DNA of 22,436 bases, from the NCBI GenBank assembly GCA_017743605.1, contig JAGHYO010000011.1, positions 1 through 22,436 on the forward strand, written 5' to 3'. The translations under genes and the position numbers were made by a program. A model generated the notes under the pieces. The model had not been told where the DNA came from. It saw only the letters and a program-made list of their open reading frames with translations, and did no database searches. Below are positions 6,541-14,639 of this stretch, piece by piece; positions within the stretch are counted from its first letter, which is position 1; each line of letters opens with the position of its first letter. Source of the DNA: Thermoflexus sp. GTDB taxonomy: Bacteria > Chloroflexota > Anaerolineae > Thermoflexales > Thermoflexaceae.

Positions 6541-7986
6541 CTACAAGTTTTTACGATCCCTTATCCCCTCCGCTCGCTCAGCGATAGCGGAGCACATTCC
6601 CGAAAAGATCAGTGCGTGGAATGGCAGCAGGGCATACCAGTAGAGCAAACCGAGCAACCCGTGTGGCTCAAAGGCTGCCGTCTGAATCAGTGTGCTTTTG
6701 CCATTGCTCTGAGGGGTGATGTGAAATTGGAGCCACCCTTCCCCGGGCAATCGCATCTCAGCTTTTAGGCGCAGCAACTTCGGCGGCTCCACAACGTCTA
6801 CGCGCCAGAAATCGATGGGGTCGCCGACCTGGAGGGGCCGGTTGGGACGACCCCGTCGCATTCCAACACCGCCGATCCATGCGTCCAACAAACCCCGCAA
6901 TCGCCACAGGCTGTCCGCATAAAGCCAACCCGTTTCGCCGCCCAGCTGGCTGACGACCGAGAAAACCGTCTCCGCATCCGCAGCGACAGATCGCTTTCGG
7001 ATTTCTACGATACGCCCCCGCTCCCAATACGTCTTTGTCTCCTCTTGATCCCCTCCTACCGCTTGCCAGAAGTTCTTCGGGTCGCCTTCCAACCCGTAGC
7101 CTTTGACCGCCCTCCACATCGCCTGTCGCCATGACATCGCACGGATCCCCGGAAAGAGGCGCAAAGCGGGTTCAGGGCGCAGCACCAGCAGATCGTGGCG
7201 CAACCCCTGGATAAGCGGGCGAGCGACGGAAGCGCGGAGGGGCGTGACCAGGCCGATCCAATACGAGGCCAGTTCCGGCGTGAAGACGGGGACAACGAGC
7301 ATGAACCGACGCAAACCGCGCAACTCGGCGTAGTAACGCATCATTCCCAAATAGTCGGTCACATCCGGGCTTCCGATTTCCACGATTTCATCCGTTGGTG
7401 GCAATTTCAAAGCTGCTGTTAGATAGCTGATCACGTCGCTGATGGCGATGGGTTGAAGTCGAGTGCGCACCCAGCGGGGGCAAATCATCACAGGCAACCG
7501 TTCGGTCAGGTAACGCAATATCTCAAAGGAAAAACTGCCTGAGCCAACGATGACCGCTGACCGGAATTCCAGCACCGGCACCCCGCTCATCCGCAATCGC
7601 TGCCCCGTTTCATGACGACTGCGCAGATGGCGCGACAGCCCTTCTCGCTCGTCGCCCAACCCGCCGAGATAAATAATTTGACGGACGCGTTGCTGGTGCG
7701 CGATCCATCCAAATTGCTCCGAGATAACAGCTTCACGATGTTCGAAATCTCGCGTTGACAGACTGTGCACTAAGTAAAATGCAGTATCTATGTCCTTCAA
7801 AGCAGCCCGCACGGCCTCTGTGTTCTCTAAATCGCCCTCCACGATTTCCACTTGCGATGCCCAGGTGAAGGGTCGCAGCTTGCTCGGGTCGCGAACCAGA
7901 CAGCGAACCTGGTAGCCCTGGTCCAGCAGCGCGGGGACAAGATGGCTGCCGACATAACCGGTTGCACCCGTCACCAGAATGCGCAT
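6541..7986 (-). CDS. SDR/NAD(P)-binding protein fused to DUF2867
   Basis: This 481-residue protein has an atypical short-chain dehydrogenase domain (NmrA/epimerase type): GATGYVGS (7-14) for dinucleotide binding, an acidic strand end at GDLEN (51-55), YLVHSL (71-76) and a long helical middle. Residues about 325-475 match DUF2867 (GGETGWLYADSLWRLRG, then GDPIDFWRVDVVEPPKLL and GLLGLLYWYALLPFHALIF), an SRPBCC-like domain often fused to this Rossmann type. The biochemical role is not established; the family is tied to redox or lipid-like substrates only by inference. The start ATG lies 3 bases after the uvsE stop, with its Shine-Dalgarno GGAGG inside the last uvsE codons, so the two genes are one operon. 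Its lower GC and mixed codon use differ from the flanking GC-rich genes. The TAG stop is embedded in a GTAGGGGC motif. Confidence 0.88.
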   Translation of the reverse strand: MRILVTGATGYVGSHLVPALLDQGYQVRCLVRDPSKLRPFTWASQVEIVEGDLENTEAVRAALKDIDTAFYLVHSLSTRDFEHREAVISEQFGWIAHQQRVRQIIYLGGLGDEREGLSRHLRSRHETGQRLRMSGVPVLEFRSAVIVGSGSFSFEILRYLTERLPVMICPRWVRTRLQPIAISDVISYLTAALKLPPTDEIVEIGSPDVTDYLGMMRYYAELRGLRRFMLVVPVFTPELASYWIGLVTPLRASVARPLIQGLRHDLLVLRPEPALRLFPGIRAMSWRQAMWRAVKGYGLEGDPKNFWQAVGGDQEETKTYWERGRIVEIRKRSVAADAETVFSVVSQLGGETGWLYADSLWRLRGLLDAWIGGVGMRRGRPNRPLQVGDPIDFWRVDVVEPPKLLRLKAEMRLPGEGWLQFHITPQSNGKSTLIQTAAFEPHGLLGLLYWYALLPFHALIFSGMCSAIAERAEGIRDRKNL

Positions 7987-7989
7987 CGC

Positions 7990-8862
7990 TCATTGTCCTC
8001 CCGGGCGAAGGAAGATCAGGGCTTGTTCCTTTCCCTTTGCTTCCACCATCACGTCGGCGGCCCGTCCATTTAGAGCGTCTATTAGTTTATAAAAATCATC
8101 GGGATGAATATAGAAAGCATGGGCGCCAGGGCGTTTCGTGGGGTCCTGACTTGAAAGGTGAACCTCGGGGCGGCGGCCCTTCCAGGTCGGTATCGCTTCG
8201 TCCAATGCCTTTCGCAGTGACCATTCGCCGGGGTTCAGGGCGTGATGAAGCGTGTCGACGATGACCGGCACGTCCAACCGCTCGGCAACACGGAGCACAT
8301 CCTCCGCCGTCCAAAGGCGCTCGTCGTTTTCAAGTGCCAGAAACCTCAAGATTTCCTTTTCTTCTTTCAGCGCACTGATAAAACGATTTACCGTCGCGTT
8401 GCGGTCACCGTAAATGCCGCCGAGATGCAAAACCAGCACACCGTCTTCTGCGTTCAGCAGACGTAGCACGGTGGCGCCGTATCGCAGCTCGGCCAGTGAT
8501 CGTTCTACCACCTCCGGCGACGGGCTGGCCGGGTTGACGACTTGGGAAGGGTGCATCGAGAGACGAATGCCCAGGCGCCTGGCGAGTTCCCCTAATCGTT
8601 GCAGCTCCGCTCCGTGCTCGCTTACCCAATCGTACGGGAAGTCCGGATGGGAGGCGAAAGGGATAAGATGCTGGCCGATGCGCAATAAAAACCATTCATT
8701 CGCATGATTCCAGTATAGCATGCGCTCCAAATCATAAAAATTTTGCAGGATGACGCGAGTTAGCTTTTCGGTGTCCTGTAATGACGCAAGGCGCAGGGTA
8801 TGATTGGTAGAAGCGTTGATGGTCAAGTTCTGGCAGGGATATCCGAAACGCAATCCGAGCAT
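7990..8862 (-). CDS. uvsE: UV DNA damage endonuclease UvsE/UVDE
   Basis: This 290-residue TIM-barrel endonuclease nicks DNA 5' of UV photoproducts and other lesions, starting an alternative excision repair route. The metal-binding set of the family is visible in order: H72, H104 (LSMHPSQ), H146 (LVLHLGG), E178 (LALEND), D203 and H206 (IVDTLHHALN), H235 (VHLSSQ), H248 and E274 (MVEAKGK). These sit at a constant offset of about three from what I recall of the Thermus enzyme. The N-terminus LGLRFGYPCQNL is typical. ATG 8862 is preferred over a TTG 12 codons upstream because the family starts at this strand; AAGAGG lies about ten bases upstream. It is the first gene of an operon with the SDR-DUF2867 gene. 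GC is lower than in the window's housekeeping genes. Confidence 0.95.
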   Translation of the reverse strand: MLGLRFGYPCQNLTINASTNHTLRLASLQDTEKLTRVILQNFYDLERMLYWNHANEWFLLRIGQHLIPFASHPDFPYDWVSEHGAELQRLGELARRLGIRLSMHPSQVVNPASPSPEVVERSLAELRYGATVLRLLNAEDGVLVLHLGGIYGDRNATVNRFISALKEEKEILRFLALENDERLWTAEDVLRVAERLDVPVIVDTLHHALNPGEWSLRKALDEAIPTWKGRRPEVHLSSQDPTKRPGAHAFYIHPDDFYKLIDALNGRAADVMVEAKGKEQALIFLRPGGQ

Positions 8863-9589
8863 AGCAATACGCCTCTTGAGCTGGTAGCGCCCGGGCAAGG
8901 CGCGGGTCGCAGCGGCAATATATCTCGGTCAAGCGGCTGTTCTCGTCGCGTCGCGCCGCCTCATCTGCCGAAGCGGCTGTGAGCGAGGGAACAATTTATC
9001 TGAGCACGTTCGCCCACGGCGCTCCCTGAATGCAGCAGCGAGCATCTTTCCGCTGTCCGCCCATGCCGCGTCGGCTGCGTGGCACGCCGCAGCGCGTCTG
9101 TCTTACCCTCGCAGAAGCAGAATATGTCCGCCGAGGGAGGTCTCTCGAAGGGCTCTCTCTATCGAGCAAGATGCCTTCTTGAGGAAGTCTACTCGCTAAT
9201 GCCGCTGCACGCAAGTTCTGTTCGATAACGAAAGCGTTGCGGCTCAGGTCACGAAGATCAGCCAAGCGATCTGGATCACCCTTCCTGGTGCCCGAGGGGG
9301 AACAGGGGTGAGGAGGAAAGGCATATCTGACTGTTTCGGCGAAAAGGGTTCCCTCGTCCTGCTTCAAAGCATCTTTTTTAGAGCTTGGGGTGCATCCAAT
9401 TCTTCCCCTGAACGGTCGACGCCGGCGAAGCCTTCCCGGCCTGTGGGCCCAAGTCGGCGAGGGGGCAACTGGACCTCAAACTCCGGTCTCCCCGGATTTG
9501 AATCTCAAGGGCTCAGAACGATCATTTTGGGGGAGGCCAGTTGAAAGATCGGCGGGATCCTGTCCATAGATCGGGGCGCTGGAGGCAGA
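8863..9589. other. 727-bp region without a supportable gene
   Basis: No reading frame here has convincing protein character. The longest minus-strand frame (8996-9367) is rich in Arg, Ser and Cys and changes character along its length; it could be a relic but matches nothing I know. The stretch holds the leader of uvsE (an AT-rich TATATT near 8916-8921 is a possible −10) and a 10-base direct repeat, AAGCGGCTGT, at 8931-8940 and 8971-8980. No tRNA, terminal inverted repeat or transposase remnant could be shown. Confidence 0.5.
8931..8980. repeat. Direct repeat AAGCGGCTGT, two copies 40 bp apart
   Basis: The ten bases at 8931-8940 recur exactly at 8971-8980. The two copies are four helical turns apart, about 70-120 bp upstream of the uvsE start, which would suit a regulator binding on one face of the DNA. 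With only two copies, chance cannot be excluded. Confidence 0.35.
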
Positions 9590-10681
9590 TCATCCCCGCC
9601 TGTAATGCTGGGCGCCGAGGTGGCGGACCATCCCTTTGATCTCCATCACGGTCAGGGCACTGCTAACCTGGGCGACCGGCAGGCCTGCGGCCTGGGCGAT
9701 CTCGTCGATGTGCATAGGCTCCCGTCCGAGCAGCTCCAGGAGGCGGGCCTCCACCGGGTCGGCGGGCAGTTGCAGCTGGACCTCCGCCTGCTGGGCGGTC
9801 ACCGACCAGTTGAGGGCCTCAAGGAGCTCCTGAGGGGAGGTCACCAGTGCGGCTCCGTCCCGGATCAACCGGTTGGTCCCCTGGCTGGCTGCGGAGAAGA
9901 TGCTCCCTGGGATCGCGAAGACCTCCCGGCCCTGCTCGGCGGCGTGGGCGGCGGTGATCAGCGCCCCGCTGGTCGGGCCGGCCTCCACCACCAGCACGCC
10001 CACCGCCAGGCCGCTGATCAGCCGGTTACGGGCCGGGAAGTTCCCCGCTTCCACCCGCGCTCCCAGAGGGAGCTCGGAAAGCAGGGCGCCCTTCTCCACG
10101 ATGCGGGCGGCCAGCGGGGCGTGGGCCGCCGGATAGACCTGGTCCAGCCCGCAGGGGAGCACGGCCAGGGTGCGCCCTCCCGCTTTCAGGGCCGCCTCGT
10201 GGGCGATGGCGTCGATCCCCCGGGCCAGGCCGCTGACGATGGGGATCCCGGCCCGGGCGAGCTCCCGGGCGAACCACTGGGCGGCCTCCCGCCCGTAGCC
10301 GGTGGGCTGGCGGGTTCCCACGATGGCCACCGCCCAGCGATCGGCGTCGGAGAGCTGCCCCCGCAGGAAGAGCACTGGCGGAGGATCCGGGATGCGGCGC
10401 AGAAGGGGTGGGTAATCCGGATCCGCCCAGGTGAGCACGGTCACGCCTGCCCGGCGCACTCGCTCCAGCTCCTCCCCCGGACGCAGCCGCCCCCGGGCCT
10501 CGCGGAGGTTCTGGATCGTGCGCCGGTCCAGGCCAGCTTCCTGCCATGCCTTCTCGTCGGCCTCCCACGCCGCCCGCATGCCTCCGAAACGCTGAAGCAG
10601 CGCGCGGAAGCGTGCGGGCCCGATGCCCATCACCCGGTGGAAGGCCAGCCAGTAACCCAGCTCCTCCGGTGACAGGGCCAT
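9590..10681 (-). CDS. dprA: DNA-processing protein DprA
   Basis: DprA binds incoming single-stranded DNA during transformation and loads RecA. This 363-residue protein has the full architecture: an N-terminal helix-hairpin-helix/SAM segment (WLAFHRVMGIGPARF, 11-25), the Rossmann-like DprA core with VGTRQPTGYG (121-130), VSGLARGIDAIAH (149-161), NFPARNRLISGL (214-225) and GTNRLIRDGA (268-277), and a C-terminal winged helix (about 310-360, MHIDEIAQAAGLPVAQVSSAL). ATG 10681 is chosen since the family usually begins with a short tail before this helix; GGGGAG lies upstream. A TTG at 10720 with GAGG before it would add 13 residues and cannot be excluded. It follows nadK on the same strand after about 100 bp. 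No com genes are in view, so competence itself is not shown. Confidence 0.95.
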   Translation of the reverse strand: MALSPEELGYWLAFHRVMGIGPARFRALLQRFGGMRAAWEADEKAWQEAGLDRRTIQNLREARGRLRPGEELERVRRAGVTVLTWADPDYPPLLRRIPDPPPVLFLRGQLSDADRWAVAIVGTRQPTGYGREAAQWFARELARAGIPIVSGLARGIDAIAHEAALKAGGRTLAVLPCGLDQVYPAAHAPLAARIVEKGALLSELPLGARVEAGNFPARNRLISGLAVGVLVVEAGPTSGALITAAHAAEQGREVFAIPGSIFSAASQGTNRLIRDGAALVTSPQELLEALNWSVTAQQAEVQLQLPADPVEARLLELLGREPMHIDEIAQAAGLPVAQVSSALTVMEIKGMVRHLGAQHYRRG

Positions 10682-10749
10682 CCCCGTGCTCCCCGCCTTT
10701 GGGGTGAGGTCCAGCGTCAAGCTGCCTCAATCATGATGATAGCCATCCG

Positions 10750-10768
10750 CGCGCCGGAACCTGGCGCG
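10750..10768 (-). terminator. Small hairpin after nadK
   Basis: CGCGCC (10750-10755) pairs with GGCGCG (10763-10768) across a 7-base loop, just beyond the nadK stop and before the dprA start. No T-run follows, so it may only attenuate read-through from nadK into dprA. Confidence 0.25.
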
Positions 10769-10780
10769 AGGCTGGGCTGA

Positions 10781-11674
10781 TCAGGCATCCTCGTCGGCTA
10801 CCATGCGGCGCAGGCGAGTGGCAAGGAGGCGGTAGAAATACGAGCGGTCCCGGAGGCGGAGGAGGCAGGCGCTGAAGGGGGCGGCAGCGATCTCCACCCG
10901 ATCCCCTTCTTCCAGTGGAAGATCCCCCATCCCATCCACGGTCAGGGCGGCCTTGCCCTCGGTGTGCACGGTGAGGGAGACGCGGGCCCCTTCATCCAGC
11001 ACCACCGCGCGGTCCAGGCTGAGGTGGGGGGCGATGGGGACCAGGACGATGTTCTTCAGCTCGGGGGGAAGGATGGGGCCGCCGGCAGCCAGGGCGTAGG
11101 CGGTGCTGCCAGTGGGCGTGGCGACGATCAATCCGTCGCCGATGTAGGTGGTGAAGTAGCGCCCATCGATCTCCGCGCGGATCCGCACCACTCGTCCCAG
11201 GCCCGTCCGGCCGACCACGATGTCGTTGAGGGCGGGGTAGGGCCCGCGGCGCTCGCCCTCGCGGATCTGATAGGCGGTGAGCATGAGGCGGCGCTCGATC
11301 CAGTAGCGGCCCTCCCACACCCGCTGCAGTTTCTCTGCCCACTCCTCTGGTTCGATCTCGGTGAGGAAGCCGAAGCGGCCTAAGTTGATCCCTAACAGGG
11401 GCACGCCCGCGGGGGCGGCGTAGCGCGCTACGTGCAGCAGTAGGCCATCCCCCCCAAAGGTGAGGGCGAGGTCCCAGCCGGATATCATGGCCCCGTCGCG
11501 CAGCTCCTCCGAGGCGATCAGCACCGGCTCCCGGCCGGTTCCTTGCAGGCCCTCGGCCACCGTCTCCGCCAGGCCGCGGGCATGAGGTCGTAGCGGATGG
11601 AAGATCAGGCCGATCCGCTGAAAACGCGTCTCTGACACAGACGTCTCCCGGAGGAGGTTCTCCGTCTCTATCAT
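10781..11674 (-). CDS. nadK: NAD kinase
   Basis: NAD kinase phosphorylates NAD+ to NADP+ in the cytoplasm. Motifs are clear in this protein of up to 297 residues: GGDG at 74-77 (LTFGGDGLLL), GINLGRFGFLTE (95-106), the LND form of the NE/D motif (149-151), and GDGLIVATPTGSTAYALAAGG (179-199) ahead of the C-terminal beta domain. Two starts are possible. ATG 11674 has no ribosome site. GTG 11638, 12 codons later, has GGGAG at a good distance and sits closer to the conserved RIGLIFHP strand. I keep the longer frame but rate the GTG about equally likely. The gene follows an SDR gene by 34 bp on the same strand and probably shares its transcript. Confidence 0.95.
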   Translation of the reverse strand: MIETENLLRETSVSETRFQRIGLIFHPLRPHARGLAETVAEGLQGTGREPVLIASEELRDGAMISGWDLALTFGGDGLLLHVARYAAPAGVPLLGINLGRFGFLTEIEPEEWAEKLQRVWEGRYWIERRLMLTAYQIREGERRGPYPALNDIVVGRTGLGRVVRIRAEIDGRYFTTYIGDGLIVATPTGSTAYALAAGGPILPPELKNIVLVPIAPHLSLDRAVVLDEGARVSLTVHTEGKAALTVDGMGDLPLEEGDRVEIAAAPFSACLLRLRDRSYFYRLLATRLRRMVADEDA

Positions 11675-11708
11675 ACGAGGAGCGGAGTGGGTCGGGAAGG
11701 AGGCCGCC

Positions 11709-12440
11709 TTATCGAGCAGGCCATCGGAAAGAACGGGCGTCCAGGCTCTGGCCGTTGAGCTCCCAGCTCTCGTCCGAGGCCAGGTAGACGAAGATGGAGG
11801 TGATCTCCTCCGGCGTGGGAAGGGAGAGGGGATCCTCTTCCGGATAGGCCTGGGCTCGCATCCGGGTGCGAGTGGGGCCGGGGTTCACCGCGTTCACCCG
11901 GATGCCTTCGGGGGCCAGCTCTTCCGCCAGGATCTGGGTAAGGATCTCGATGGCGCCTTTGGAGACAGCGTAGGCGCCCCAGCGCGCTCGCCCCCGGCGC
12001 CCGACACCGGAGGAAAGGTGGATGATGGACCCTCCGCCGGCGCGGCGGAGCAGGAGCAGGGCGGATCGGGTGACCAGGAAGACGCCGGTAACGTTGACCT
12101 CCAGGACCTCCCGCCAGGCATCCAGGGGGTATTCGGCAATGGGGAGGCGGGGGCCCAGGATGGCGGCGTTGTGGACCAAGACGTCCAGCCGGCCAAAGAC
12201 CTCCGCCGTAGCGGCCATCAGCTCCGCGACCTGGTCCGGCCGGGTGATATCGCATGGGCGGGCGAGCACCCGCGCTCCTTCTCGCAAGGCCTGGAGCTCC
12301 CGGGACGCATCGGCGAGGGCCACAGCGTCACGAGCGCAGAGGGCGACGTCGGCTCCTTCCTGGACGTAAGCCCGGGCGATGGCCCGCCCGATCCCCCGGC
12401 TGGCCCCGGTGATCAGCGCCACTTTGCCCCTCAGCCGCAT
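11709..12440 (-). CDS. Classical short-chain dehydrogenase/reductase
   Basis: This 243-residue NAD(P)(H)-dependent oxidoreductase shows every classical SDR signature: the cofactor loop TGASRGIG (11-18), CDIT (63-66) for adenine, NAAI (91-94), LEVNVTGVF (113-121), catalytic Ser in HLSSG (141-145), Y157 and K161 in YAVSK, and the PGPTRTRM turn (187-194). R37 in LCARD hints at NADP(H) preference. The substrate is unknown. ATG 12440 is chosen because the Rossmann strand begins there and AGGAG lies nine bases upstream; the frame further upstream is not protein-like. It is the first gene of a likely SDR-nadK-dprA transcript. A 32-bp palindrome of the GTAGGGGC family lies about 50 bp upstream. Confidence 0.9.
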   Translation of the reverse strand: MRLRGKVALITGASRGIGRAIARAYVQEGADVALCARDAVALADASRELQALREGARVLARPCDITRPDQVAELMAATAEVFGRLDVLVHNAAILGPRLPIAEYPLDAWREVLEVNVTGVFLVTRSALLLLRRAGGGSIIHLSSGVGRRGRARWGAYAVSKGAIEILTQILAEELAPEGIRVNAVNPGPTRTRMRAQAYPEEDPLSLPTPEEITSIFVYLASDESWELNGQSLDARSFRWPAR

Positions 12441-12488
12441 GTGTCCCACTCCTAGTGGTTGTTGTCCAAAAATCTCCGATTCGCAGGC

Positions 12489-12520
12489 GAGTAGGGGTGA
12501 CCGGCCGGTCGCCTCTACTC
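12489..12520. repeat. 32-bp palindrome of the GTAGGGGC family (REP-like)
   Basis: The 16-base arms are complementary with two G-T type mismatches, so the RNA form is a continuous 16-bp stem with wobble pairs. The centre is ACCGGCCGGT and the outer part is GAGTAGGGG. It sits between arcC and the SDR gene. Similar GTAGGGGC pieces occur at 4161-4168, 6537-6544 and 12614-12621, always at gene ends or in spacers. That suggests an interspersed repeat rather than a specific operator. Confidence 0.6.
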
Positions 12521-12610
12521 CCCAATCCCCCGCCATCCGCACCGGCCGCGGGGGCGAGAGATCCCAAACGGATCCCCATCCATTGAAAGGCACAACACGA
12601 GTGATTCGTA

Positions 12611-12645
12611 GCGGTAGGGGCGCAGCGCCCCGGCGCACCTACCGC
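12611..12645 (-). terminator. Hairpin after carbamate kinase, also a GTAGGGGC repeat copy
   Basis: GCGGTAGG (12611-12618) pairs with CCTACCGC (12638-12645). Alternatively GGGGCG (12617-12622) pairs with CGCCCC (12626-12631) around a CAG loop. It begins ten bases beyond the carbamate kinase stop on the minus strand. No T-run follows, but position and stability suit a transcription end for the operon. Confidence 0.5.
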
Positions 12646-12654
12646 CCTCTCGCT

Positions 12655-13608
12655 TCAATCCGGGAGGAACCAAGTGCCGGTTTCGCCCCGGAGGGCGGCC
12701 GGGATATGGGGCGGATCGGTGATCAATGCGGCTTTCCCCCCACGCTCCAGATAATGGAGAATGGCCTCAATCTTGGGCCCCATGGAGCCCGGCGGGAACT
12801 GACCCTCGGCCAGGTGGCGTCGGGCCTCCGAGGCTGTCAGCTGGTCCATCCAGCGCTGGGCGGGCTTCCCGTAATCCAGGGCCACTTTCTCCACGGCCGT
12901 TGAGATGAGGAAGAGGTCCGCCCGTAGCTCGATGGCCAGGAGGGCGCTGGCCAGGTCCTTGTCGATGACCGCCTCCACGCCCACCAGGTCCCCCGTCTCA
13001 TCCTCCACCACAGGGATGCCGCCGCCGCCCGCGGCGATCACGACGAAGCCGTCCTCCAGCAGCGCCCGGATGGCGGGCAGCTCGATGATGCGCTGGGGGC
13101 GGGGCGAGGGGACCACCCGCCGCCATCCCCGGCCAGCGTCCTCCCGCACCACCCAGCCCTGCTCCACTGCCCGCCGCCGTGCGGTCTCCTCGTCCATCCA
13201 CGAGCCGATGGGCTTAGTGGGGTTCTGGAAGGCAGGATCGTTCCGGTCCACCAGGGCCTGGGTGACCACCGTCACCGCTAGCTGGCGCATCCTCCGGCGG
13301 CGGAACTCGTTGTGAAGGGCCTTCTGGAACATGTAGCCGATGGCCCCTTGGGTGTCGGCGTCCGCGGCGTCCAAGGGGACGGGGTGGAGTTCGTGGAGGG
13401 CGAGCTCGCTGCGCCGCAGGATGAAGCCCACCTGGGGGCCGTTGCCGTGGGTGATCACCACCCGCCAGCCCCGGGCGATCATCTCCGCGATGTGCACCAT
13501 GGTCTCGCAGGCGGCCTCATACTGATCGGGGACGGTCATGCGGTCGGGCCCCTTGATCAGGGAGTTGCCGCCGACCGCCACGACCGCCAGTCCGGGTTGC
13601 AGACGCAT
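12655..13608 (-). CDS. arcC: Carbamate kinase
   Basis: Carbamate kinase takes the phosphate of carbamoyl phosphate to make ATP, leaving carbamate, which breaks down to CO2 and ammonia. The 317-residue protein has the amino-acid-kinase fold with AVGGNSL (11-17), HGNGPQVG (54-61), NPTKPIGS (129-136), AAGGGGIPVV (192-201), VIDKDLASALLA (214-225) and GSMGPKIEA (274-282), all as in ArcC and YqeA. ATG 13608 has GGAGGT just upstream. It is the last gene of the ygeY-ygeW-arcC operon, 20 bp behind the carbamoyltransferase, and is followed by a hairpin. In E. coli the corresponding gene of this cluster is yqeA, so the physiological counterpart is probably YqeA rather than the arginine-deiminase ArcC. 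No arcA or arcD is in view. Confidence 0.96.
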   Translation of the reverse strand: MRLQPGLAVVAVGGNSLIKGPDRMTVPDQYEAACETMVHIAEMIARGWRVVITHGNGPQVGFILRRSELALHELHPVPLDAADADTQGAIGYMFQKALHNEFRRRRMRQLAVTVVTQALVDRNDPAFQNPTKPIGSWMDEETARRRAVEQGWVVREDAGRGWRRVVPSPRPQRIIELPAIRALLEDGFVVIAAGGGGIPVVEDETGDLVGVEAVIDKDLASALLAIELRADLFLISTAVEKVALDYGKPAQRWMDQLTASEARRHLAEGQFPPGSMGPKIEAILHYLERGGKAALITDPPHIPAALRGETGTWFLPD

Positions 13609-13628
13609 CCGCACCTCCGGGGTTGAGC

Positions 13629-14609
13629 TCAGCGCATGACCAGGGCCATCACAGCCTTCTGGACATGCAGGCGGTTCTCCGCCTGGTCGTAGACCACGGA
13701 CTGAGGGCCGTCGATCACGGCGTCGGTGACTTCGAGGCCGCGGTCGGCGGGCAGGCAGTGCATGTAGATAGCGTCGGGGCGGGCCCGCTGCATCCGCCGC
13801 TCGTCGGAGATCCAGTCCTGATACTTGCGCGCGATGCGGGCGCTCTCCTCCGGGTTGGTGGTGGTCAGCCAGCACCCCCAGCTCTTAGGGTAGACTGCGT
13901 CGGCGTCCCGGAAGGCCTCATCCATGCTGTCGGTGATCTCGAAGACCCCGCCGCTTCGGCGGGCGTTCTCCTCCGCCTGCTCCACGATGTCCGGCATCAG
14001 CTTGAACTCGGGGGGATGGGCCAGGACCACGTGCATCCCGAAGCGGGTGAGCTGCAGGATGAGGGACTGCGGAACCGAAAGGGGCTTTTGGTAGCTGGCC
14101 GCGTAGGCCCAGGTGACGGCGATCTTCTTCCCCCGTAGGTCCCGCCCCTTCTTCTCCACCAGGGTCATCAGGTCGGCCAGGATTTGGAAGGGGTGGTAGA
14201 TGTCGCACTGCATGTTGAGGACCGGCGCCCGGCTGTGGCGGGCCACTTCGGTGATGTAGCGGTTGCCCACTCCCCAGTCCACGTGGCGGATGGCGATGGC
14301 GTCGAAGTAGCGCCCGTAGATCTCCCCAATCTCTTTGGCGGTGTCCCCGTGGGCGATCTGGGTGGTCTTGGATTCGATGAAGGCAGGGTGCCCGCCGAGC
14401 TGGGCCAGGCCCGCCTCGAAGGAGGCGCGGGTGCGGGTGCTGCTGTAGAAAAAGAGCATTGCCATGGTCTTCCCTTCCAGATAACGATGCGGGATCCCCA
14501 TGGCCTGCTTCATCTTGAGGTCGAAGGCCGCTTCTAACACCGTCTGGACCTCCTCCACGGAGAGGTCTAGGTCGCTGATCACGTCGCGGCCGCGCAGGTG
14601 GGTCTGCAT
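13629..14609 (-). CDS. ygeW: YgeW-type knotted carbamoyltransferase
   Basis: This 326-residue member of the aspartate/ornithine carbamoyltransferase family has the carbamoyl-phosphate site SSTRTR (56-61), QCDIYHPFQILADL (134-147) and HCLP (284-287). Several features point to the YgeW (knotted) branch, not anabolic ArgF: SKTTQIAHGDTAKEIG (80-95), the long WAYAASYQKPLSVPQ loop (168-181 region), GMHVVLAHP, and DADAVYPKSWG (236-245). The exact substrate of YgeW is not firmly established; a ureide-type product of purine or allantoin breakdown is the usual proposal. It is shorter than E. coli YgeW (about 396), closer to ordinary carbamoyltransferases. ATG 14609 has GGAGG six bases upstream. It lies between ygeY (30 bp) and carbamate kinase (20 bp), so catabolic use toward carbamoyl phosphate and ATP is likely. 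An ornithine or acetylornithine transcarbamylase role is the main alternative. Confidence 0.88.
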   Translation of the reverse strand: MQTHLRGRDVISDLDLSVEEVQTVLEAAFDLKMKQAMGIPHRYLEGKTMAMLFFYSSTRTRASFEAGLAQLGGHPAFIESKTTQIAHGDTAKEIGEIYGRYFDAIAIRHVDWGVGNRYITEVARHSRAPVLNMQCDIYHPFQILADLMTLVEKKGRDLRGKKIAVTWAYAASYQKPLSVPQSLILQLTRFGMHVVLAHPPEFKLMPDIVEQAEENARRSGGVFEITDSMDEAFRDADAVYPKSWGCWLTTTNPEESARIARKYQDWISDERRMQRARPDAIYMHCLPADRGLEVTDAVIDGPQSVVYDQAENRLHVQKAVMALVMR

Positions 14610-14639
14610 AGGCGTCCTCCCTGGAGTGGGATGGAGGGT

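Noticed and set aside
8996..9367. 123-codon minus-strand open frame
   Set aside because: Arg/Ser/Cys-rich with no recognised motif, no ribosome site and a shifting character; treated as non-coding or an unresolvable relic.
9478..9500. tRNA-like T-loop (GGATTTGAATC)
   Set aside because: The flanking bases do not form a 5-bp T-stem, and no anticodon or acceptor stem could be built on either strand.
9605..10672. 355-codon plus-strand open frame
   Set aside because: It is fully antisense to dprA, whose motifs are complete; the shadow is Gly/Pro/His-rich without a fold signal.
12441..12654. CRISPR-like repeats in the arcC-SDR spacer
   Set aside because: The similar sequences are two different GTAGGGGC palindromes, not regularly spaced identical repeats with unique spacers.
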